This document shows, piece by piece, positions 1-5,372 of a stretch of DNA of 5,372 nucleotides. The notes beneath the pieces were generated by a model. The model ran no database searches, was not told the DNA's origin, and saw only the letters and a program-made list of their open reading frames with translations. This DNA comes from Bacteroidota bacterium (GTDB taxonomy: Bacteria; Bacteroidota; Bacteroidia; UKL13-3): positions 1-5,372 of the forward strand of contig CANHJJ010000154.1 in assembly GCA_947460565.1 (NCBI GenBank). Reading direction: 5' to 3'. Position 1 is the stretch's first letter. Each line of letters starts with the position of its first letter. The position numbers and the translations under genes were made by a program.

Positions 1-3000
1 CAACAATCGGATACATTCTACGTAACATCCATTTATTGGATCCATCCGGTTTTAGTATACTCTCTTCGTATTCATATATTTGTTTTGAATTATAAGCTCT
101 ATTAAACACCTCTCTTCTGGCATCAGCTATTTTCGTATCTCTTCCATAACGATCGCAGTATTCGTAATCATTATGACCTATAGCCCATGTTCGTTTTTCA
201 GCATCCTGTATGGCTACTTCGTTTATAAATAAATATTTATGATTGCTGTCAAACACAACTAAATCACTTGGAATTTTATTCAAAATTCTTTCATAAAAAT
301 CTTTGAGGTGTTTAATTTCTTGTTCTGCTTTTTTCCGTTCAGTAATATCCCTAGAGTTAACAACCAATCCGCCAATTTCATTATTAGCGATAAGATTATT
401 TCCAATTGATTCAATATTTAAATAATGCCCATCTTTATGTTTAAACCTAAATTCAAATAAATCAGATACACCACCTTTTTCAAGACCTCGATTAAATTCG
501 GCAATAACCCTTGGCATATCTTCAGGATGCACAAAATGGAATATATTTTGATTTAAAGTTTCAACTTCTGTATAACCAAATACCCGATAAAAAGAAGGAC
601 TTTCATATATTATGTTTCCTTCTATTGATAGCACGGTTATGATATCTGTGGCATTTTGAACAAGCGACCTAAAGCGGTTTTCACTTTGCTCAAGTTTTTG
701 TTGAGCAATCTTTCGCTCAGTGATGTCTCGAATGGCAGCTATGATGAGCTCTTGACCTTCGATGTTTGCATATTTTATACTTGCTTCTACCGGGAAAGTG
801 CTACCATCAGATCTAATATTTTCACCTTCTAATAACAGTTCAGATTTTTCTTTTACTTCTGCAAAATGTTTTTGCCAATCCTTTTTATTATGAAATATTT
901 TCTCTATCTCCATCATAGTGGAGCCTATAATTTCTTCCTTTTTTTTGCCTAAATTTTTTGCATGTGTTTGATTCACATAAACTAGTTTTCCGTCCCAATC
1001 AGCTACAGATATGGCATCGCTAATTCTTTCAGTAATTTGGTTATATAAAAAGATTTGTTTTTCACGTTCTTTGATATTTGTTATATCAGTTATAACGCAA
1101 ATAATATATTTACCACCTGCATTTTCGAAACAACTCTTCTTAGCTAATAGAATTTTGGTTTCGTTGTTTTCATTCACAAATATACCTTCATCTGAAAAAT
1201 CAATTTTGGTTACAAATTGTTTCTCATCCTGTGTTATATATTGTTTCCCCAATTCCTCCCCTAAAAACTCTATATCTGTCTTGCCAATAATATCTTGCTT
1301 CTCTTTATTAATTAATCTACAGTAAGCTTCATTTGCAATTACCCATCTATGATTTCTATCTTTAACAAATACTGGATTAGGAATTGAATTAAGTATTGAA
1401 TCTAGGAAATTATTATTTGAAATAATTTCGTCTTGAGCCATTTTAAGGGCTGTTATTTCCCTTGCTATGGCCTGGTATCCAACAAGTCTTCCATTCTTAT
1501 ATATAGATTGAACATTTTGTCCAACCCATTTTACTTTATGGTCTTTGGTTACGATAGGAAACTCGTGGTAAAGTACGTCATTGTCATGTTCCTTTTTTCT
1601 GAGATAAACTTCGGTTACCACTTTTTTGAAATCGTCTCTTACCAAATCAAGATACCTCATGTTAAGTAGTTCTTGATTAGAAAATCCAGTAATGCTCGAT
1701 GAAACTTCATTTACGTAAGTGAATTTTCCTTGTGTGTCAGAATTATAAAAAATGTCAGAAGCTGATTCAATTAATAATCTAAATTTTTCTTCGCTTTCTT
1801 TTAATTTTGATTCAGCTTCGTATCGCTCAAATGCGCCTCCCAAACTGTTAGCAAAATTTTGAAGTAAACCAATTTCAGTATTACTCCATGATTTTTCATA
1901 ACTTACTACATCAAACCCAATAAAGCCCCAATAATTACCGCTAACCATGATAGGAACTAATAATACCGAGACAATATTTTGTGGTAATAGCTGTGCTTGC
2001 TCCGTTTCAGGAAAACTGCTTGTTAAACCCCCAATATAATTTCCTTTAACAAAATTAGTATACCATCTCTCATAGCCTAGTTCTTGGTAGGATAACTTTT
2101 GATGTTTTGAAGCATAAGTAAAATAGCTTTTCTTTAAATTGTCAAAGGTATACCTGTGGCTGAATACTGGACTTTCATTCTGTAAATACTCATTTTGAAA
2201 AATATTTATTTTATCAATGGAAATATTTTCAATTAGATTTTTTAATATTTTCTCAATGGCATTATTAAAATCATTGTTAGTTAGTAATTCAGACGATGCA
2301 AAATTGATGGCTTGTAATAACTTTTCATTTTCTTGCAGTCGATGTTCAACTTCCTTCCTCTCTGTTATATCAGCCTCTATGGCAATAAATCCTATATGGT
2401 TTTTATTTACATCATACATAGGCGATATAGCTAATGATAGCCAATATCCTCTTCCCGTTTTCGTATAATTATATATTTCACCAGTATAATTTGTTAAGCT
2501 TTTTAGTGCTGATGAAATGTTCTTAATTGTTTCTTTATTTGAGTTATCTCCTTGTAAAATACTACCGGGTTTTTTACCTATAACTTCTTCTTGATGATAC
2601 TCGGTTATTCTAGTAAACCCATTATTAACCCATACAATCTTACCATTTGAATCAGTTACAATAACCGCATTGTGCGTATTTTCTGCTACTAAGGCTAGCT
2701 TAGTAATTTCCTCTTCAAACGACTTTCTTTTTGTGATATCATATGATATCGACATAAATTGAATGGGAAGACCAAGGTTATTTTTAAAAGGAATGATTAC
2801 AGTATCTAACCAGAAATATTGCCCAACTTTATTTTTATCTTTAATTTCGCCTTTCCATACCTCACCAGCTAGTATGGTATCCCACATTTTCGAAAAAAAA
2901 TCTTTACTGTGGTAATTTGAGTTAATTTTATTGTGAGATGAGCCTATAAGTTCAATATCATTATAACCTGATATGTCGCAAAAATTTTGATTTACATAAG

Positions 3001-3244
3001 TTATTTTTCCTTTTATATCGGTAGTGGCAACAATTACTGCAGCATTTACAGCCCATTTTAGATCATTTAATTCTTTAAATGATTCTTTAGAGCTTAATTC
3101 AAGTGTTCTTTCTAGTTGATCGTAATCGTTCTGAAATTGATGATAGGTCTGATTAATGGTTTTAATTAAACTATCTATATCTTCAGTATATTTAGAATCC
3201 TCTCCAAAAAGTCTTTCAAGTTGTCGTTTTAGTAAGCGATGCAT
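1..3244 (-). CDS. Multi-PAS/GAF cytoplasmic sensor protein, probably a histidine kinase, 3' end outside window
   Basis: This reads as one uninterrupted frame of 1081 codons from ATG 3244-3242 to the left edge, with no stop. The start is well fixed: an in-frame TAG lies at 3265-3263, this is the only ATG after it, and the next in-frame ATG is about 120 codons further on. No signal peptide or membrane helix is seen, so it should be cytoplasmic. Residues 1-60 form a charged helical segment (LLKRQLERLF, LERTLELSSKE) of a kind found at the front of soluble multi-sensor kinases. Modules follow: PAS1 about 60-172, PAS2 180-296, GAF 312-472, PAS3 482-600, PAS4 607-724, PAS5 734-844, PAS6 852-970, and PAS7 from 980, cut by the edge. 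Most PAS units end in the PAC signature DITERK or a variant (DITKRK, REITALK, DITNIKE). The output domain is not visible. A histidine kinase is most likely from family precedent; a GGDEF/EAL or phosphatase output cannot be excluded. Ligands are unknown. Confidence 0.93.
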   Translation of the reverse strand, partial: MHRLLKRQLERLFGEDSKYTEDIDSLIKTINQTYHQFQNDYDQLERTLELSSKESFKELNDLKWAVNAAVIVATTDIKGKITYVNQNFCDISGYNDIELIGSSHNKINSNYHSKDFFSKMWDTILAGEVWKGEIKDKNKVGQYFWLDTVIIPFKNNLGLPIQFMSISYDITKRKSFEEEITKLALVAENTHNAVIVTDSNGKIVWVNNGFTRITEYHQEEVIGKKPGSILQGDNSNKETIKNISSALKSLTNYTGEIYNYTKTGRGYWLSLAISPMYDVNKNHIGFIAIEADITERKEVEHRLQENEKLLQAINFASSELLTNNDFNNAIEKILKNLIENISIDKINIFQNEYLQNESPVFSHRYTFDNLKKSYFTYASKHQKLSYQELGYERWYTNFVKGNYIGGLTSSFPETEQAQLLPQNIVSVLLVPIMVSGNYWGFIGFDVVSYEKSWSNTEIGLLQNFANSLGGAFERYEAESKLKESEEKFRLLIESASDIFYNSDTQGKFTYVNEVSSSITGFSNQELLNMRYLDLVRDDFKKVVTEVYLRKKEHDNDVLYHEFPIVTKDHKVKWVGQNVQSIYKNGRLVGYQAIAREITALKMAQDEIISNNNFLDSILNSIPNPVFVKDRNHRWVIANEAYCRLINKEKQDIIGKTDIEFLGEELGKQYITQDEKQFVTKIDFSDEGIFVNENNETKILLAKKSCFENAGGKYIICVITDITNIKEREKQIFLYNQITERISDAISVADWDGKLVYVNQTHAKNLGKKKEEIIGSTMMEIEKIFHNKKDWQKHFAEVKEKSELLLEGENIRSDGSTFPVEASIKYANIEGQELIIAAIRDITERKIAQQKLEQSENRFRSLVQNATDIITVLSIEGNIIYESPSFYRVFGYTEVETLNQNIFHFVHPEDMPRVIAEFNRGLEKGGVSDLFEFRFKHKDGHYLNIESIGNNLIANNEIGGLVVNSRDITERKKAEQEIKHLKDFYERILNKIPSDLVVFDSNHKYLFINEVAIQDAEKRTWAIGHNDYEYCDRYGRDTKIADARREVFNRAYNSKQIYEYEESILKPDGSNKWMLRRMYPIV
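2..3067 (-). other. Tandem PAS array with an inserted GAF domain (protein-level repeat)
   Basis: Approximate module coordinates: PAS1 3067-2729 (TDIKGKITYVNQNFCDISGY); PAS2 2707-2357, LOV-like (GKKPGSILQGD, NYTKTGRGYW); GAF 2311-1829 (LLVPIMVSGNYWGFIGFD, then WSNTEIGLLQNFA); PAS3 1801-1445 (SEEKFRLLIESASDIFY); PAS4 1426-1073 (ILNSIPNPVFVKDRNHRW); PAS5 1045-713 (ISDAISVADWDGKLVYVN); PAS6 691-335 (SENRFRSLVQNATDI); PAS7 from about 307 to the left edge (ILNKIPSDLVVFDSNHKY). The copies are clearly diverged in sequence, so this is a protein-fold repeat and not a DNA repeat. Short helical linkers (for example ERKIAQQKLEQSENRF) join the units and would carry signal along a dimeric coiled stalk. Boundaries are good to about 10 residues. 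The family calls come from motif reading, not a profile search. Confidence 0.85.
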
Positions 3245-3257
3245 CTTTTTTTCTCTC
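3245..3257 (-). promoter_or_regulatory. Intergenic spacer with purine-rich ribosome binding site
   Basis: The whole gap between the hybrid kinase stop codon and the PAS-array start codon is 13 bases, reading GAGAGAAAAAAAG on the coding strand. GAGAG at 3257-3253 sits 8 bases before the ATG and is a plausible weak Shine-Dalgarno element; the A7 run fills the spacer. It is too short to hold a separate promoter or terminator, so the two genes are probably co-transcribed and perhaps translationally coupled. The ribosome binding site call is inferred from position and composition, since Bacteroidota often rely little on a strong Shine-Dalgarno. Confidence 0.6.
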
Positions 3258-5372
3258 TTAGTCTAATTGATAACCATGTTTTGTTAGTTTCACAAATAAA
3301 TCATCTTGTTTGAATGGTTTAGATATGAAATCATTCATTCCACATTCCAATGCCTTTCTTTTTATTTCCGGAAAAGCATCGGCAGTCAAGGCAATGATAG
3401 GTACCTGATGATTGAGTACTTTTGAGTTCTTATCTCTTATTATCTTGGTAGCTTCATATCCATCCATTAATGGCATCTGTAAGTCCATCAAAATTACATC
3501 ATAGCTTTTTTGGCTCAAGATTTCAATTGCTTCTACTCCATTGTTAACTGTGTCAACATTGGCATTCCATTTATGTAAGATTTGTTTGGCTACAATTTGA
3601 TTCATGTTATTGTCTTCAACTACCAATATTTTCAGGTCAGTTAAATCTTTCAAATTAGAAACTACTTTTTTAAATTTATGAAGTTTTCTGCTAATACCAA
3701 ATGGTAAATCCAAAATAAATTTAGATCCAACTCCTAATTCACTTTCAACCTTTATTTTCCCATGCTGCAATCCGACTAGTCTTTTGGAGATTGTTAATCC
3801 AAGCCCAGTACCACCATATTTGCGGGTAATTACATTACTTTCTTGGGTGAAGCTTTCAAATATGGTTTCAATTTTAGAGGGTGCTATGCCAATTCCCGTA
3901 TCTGCTATTTTGAAAGCTAATTGTATAGAGTAATCTTCAATGTTTAAGATGTCAACACCGAAAGTGATACCCCCTTTTTCGGTAAACTTAATGGCATTGT
4001 TTATTAAATTTACTAAAATTTGATTTAATCTATAAGGATCCCCTATCAGCTGTTGAGGAAGATTTTCATCAATATTAATTTCAAAGTAAATACCCTTCTG
4101 TGAAGTCTTAAGCAAAAAAGTTTTTACCAAATTGTCAAGTAATTCTGTTACATCAAACTCTATATGCTCAAGTTCAACCTTGCCAGCTTCGATTTTACTA
4201 AAGTCTAAAATATCATTAATTATCACCAATAGATTATCAGCAGAGTGTTTAATAATGTTTAAGTTATCTTTGAATTTGATGTCAATATTATCGCCAAGTA
4301 AAATATCAGTTATACCCACTATGGCATTCATAGGGGTTCTTATTTCATGACTCATATTGGTTAAAAATAGCATTTTTGCTTTTTCAGATGATTCGGCAAC
4401 CAGCTTTGCGTGAATTAGTTCTTGCTCATTTTTTTTGTTTTGAGAAATATTTATTGCCACACAAGTAGCTGTTTTTTTATCTTGTTTGAAATTTTCTGAG
4501 TAGGGTGAAAATCTTATTTCATATGTAATCTCTTTACCAAATTTTGTAAATGATAATTCAACAGACTCTTGTGATTGATGAGCAAAGCAATTATGGATGG
4601 CCTGGTTAATTTTTTGTTTGTATTGCTCTGGAAGCTGATCAACCAGTCTTTCATTGTTAGTTAGGTTTATATCAAGGTGATTGTTTTTTTCATTCACAAA
4701 AGATTCAACTACAAATCCTTTATCGTCAATAATAAATGGAATAATGGGTAACGAACCTCCTAAGTTTTTTAATTGCTCTTGTTTCTGATGAATCAGCTTT
4801 GATGACTTTGATTGAGTAACTATAAAAATGTAGGCCCCAATTATTAGAAGAATAACTAAAATAGATATAGGTATTACATATAATTTAGAGAGATAAAATG
4901 GGTAAGGAATAAGAATTTCTAGTTCTGTAATATTGTTATCGTATTGATTAGGCAATTCGCTATGAGAACGAATCTCAAAACGATGCTTTCCATAGTTCAA
5001 TTCTTGAATACTAATATCTCCAATCGTATTTGCTTGCCATTGCCCACCATCAATTCTCCACATAGCATAAATTTTACTATTGTTCAATATCATGTTTTTC
5101 GATAGGGCTTTCCAATGCACAAATAAACTCCGGCCTACTGATAATTTTCCAGTAATTTCAATAATCGGATGAGATTCATTTATTCGTTTAAGATCGAAAA
5201 CATTTAGGCCACCTCCATATGTACCTATTAGAATTTTGTTATTTTTATATTTTATAGGCCAAGACGCCTGACCTGAAAGCCCTTCGGCAGAGCCGATTTT
5301 ATAAAACAAGCCATTTTGATATGCTGTTAAGAATTCTTTACCACCATACCATAGTGTATTATTGCTGTCAAA
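3258..5372 (-). CDS. Hybrid sensor histidine kinase (propeller / Y_Y_Y / TM / PAS-like / HisKA / HATPase / receiver), 5' end outside window
   Basis: This is a membrane-bound hybrid two-component kinase that should sense outside the cytoplasm and pass phosphate from a histidine to its own receiver. Residues are counted from the first visible codon (5372-5370). Residues 1-66 look like the end of a Reg_prop-type beta-propeller (NTLWYGG, ILIGTYGGGLNVFD). Residues about 77-157 resemble a Y_Y_Y domain (YAMWRIDGGQW, LNYGKHRFEIRS). One membrane helix spans about 166-187. A PAS-like domain follows at about 208-312. HisKA has the phosphoacceptor His342 in MSHEIRTPMN. The HATPase has its N-box at Asn459 (NLINNAIKF), G1 at Asp491 (ADTGIGI) and G2 at 520 (GGTGLGL). 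The receiver has Glu586/Asp587, phospho-Asp630 (LMDLQMP), Thr663 and Lys685, so both catalytic parts look intact. The frame is open through the right edge. The TTG at 5309 lies inside the propeller and is not a credible start. The protein ends at TAA 3260-3258, right after the receiver, with no AraC-type HTH. The role is confident; the ligand is unknown. Confidence 0.95.
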   Translation of the reverse strand, partial: FDSNNTLWYGGKEFLTAYQNGLFYKIGSAEGLSGQASWPIKYKNNKILIGTYGGGLNVFDLKRINESHPIIEITGKLSVGRSLFVHWKALSKNMILNNSKIYAMWRIDGGQWQANTIGDISIQELNYGKHRFEIRSHSELPNQYDNNITELEILIPYPFYLSKLYVIPISILVILLIIGAYIFIVTQSKSSKLIHQKQEQLKNLGGSLPIIPFIIDDKGFVVESFVNEKNNHLDINLTNNERLVDQLPEQYKQKINQAIHNCFAHQSQESVELSFTKFGKEITYEIRFSPYSENFKQDKKTATCVAINISQNKKNEQELIHAKLVAESSEKAKMLFLTNMSHEIRTPMNAIVGITDILLGDNIDIKFKDNLNIIKHSADNLLVIINDILDFSKIEAGKVELEHIEFDVTELLDNLVKTFLLKTSQKGIYFEINIDENLPQQLIGDPYRLNQILVNLINNAIKFTEKGGITFGVDILNIEDYSIQLAFKIADTGIGIAPSKIETIFESFTQESNVITRKYGGTGLGLTISKRLVGLQHGKIKVESELGVGSKFILDLPFGISRKLHKFKKVVSNLKDLTDLKILVVEDNNMNQIVAKQILHKWNANVDTVNNGVEAIEILSQKSYDVILMDLQMPLMDGYEATKIIRDKNSKVLNHQVPIIALTADAFPEIKRKALECGMNDFISKPFKQDDLFVKLTKHGYQLD

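Noticed and set aside
1011..1325. Plus-strand open frame of 104 codons, and similar ones at 1433-1669, 2217-2468 and 4132-4350
   Set aside because: All lie antisense inside the two large minus-strand genes, show no recognisable domain, and have the hydrophobic, Ser-rich composition expected from reading AT-rich coding DNA backwards.
2735..2750. Perfect 16-base palindrome GATATCATATGATATC
   Set aside because: It lies inside the PAS1 coding sequence and encodes the conserved end of the domain (ISYDIT). A short palindrome of GAT/ATC codons in AT-rich DNA is likely to be chance, and no second copy was seen as an operator partner.
1..3244. A frameshift or pseudogene in the long PAS-array gene
   Set aside because: Reading every codon from 3244 to 2 gave one continuous frame with intact domain motifs throughout; the lack of a stop is due to the window edge.
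3245..3257. A terminator or separate promoter between the two genes
   Set aside because: Thirteen bases with no inverted repeat cannot hold either, and the T-rich plus-strand run is simply the complement of the A-rich ribosome binding site spacer.
5307..5309. TTG as the start codon of the hybrid kinase
   Set aside because: The frame stays open to the right edge and the upstream residues (NTLWYGGKEFLTAYQNG) continue the propeller pattern, so the true start is outside the window.

Overview
The window is almost entirely coding on the minus strand. It holds two large signalling genes, each cut by a window edge. The DNA is AT-rich (about one-third G+C by eye). The upstream gene has the layout of a hybrid two-component kinase: beta-propeller repeats, a Y_Y_Y-type domain, one membrane helix, histidine kinase and receiver. 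That layout is most typical of Bacteroidota. The organism is therefore probably a Bacteroidota member, by inference from architecture and base composition only.

Layout in transcription order (right to left). Positions 5372 to 3258 hold the C-terminal 704 residues of a membrane-bound hybrid histidine kinase. Its 5' part, with most of the propeller, lies beyond the right edge. After a 13-base gap carrying a purine-rich ribosome binding site, a second gene starts at 3244 and stays open to position 1. It encodes at least 1081 residues of a soluble multi-sensor protein: a short N-terminal helical segment, then PAS-PAS-GAF-PAS-PAS-PAS-PAS-PAS. The last PAS is cut by the window edge and no output domain is visible. 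No RNA gene, mobile element, CRISPR array, terminator or promoter was found, and no non-coding stretch exceeds 13 bases.

The tight spacing suggests an operon. The first protein would sense an extracytoplasmic signal and end its phosphorelay on its own receiver, with no DNA-binding domain. The second would integrate several cytoplasmic cues. Whether they exchange phosphate cannot be told, because the second protein's C-terminus is outside the window. Nothing here amounts to a clearly new system. The points worth a second look are the module order of the array, a LOV-like PAS without its photoactive cysteine, an extra PAS-like domain in the hybrid kinase, and the missing HTH output.
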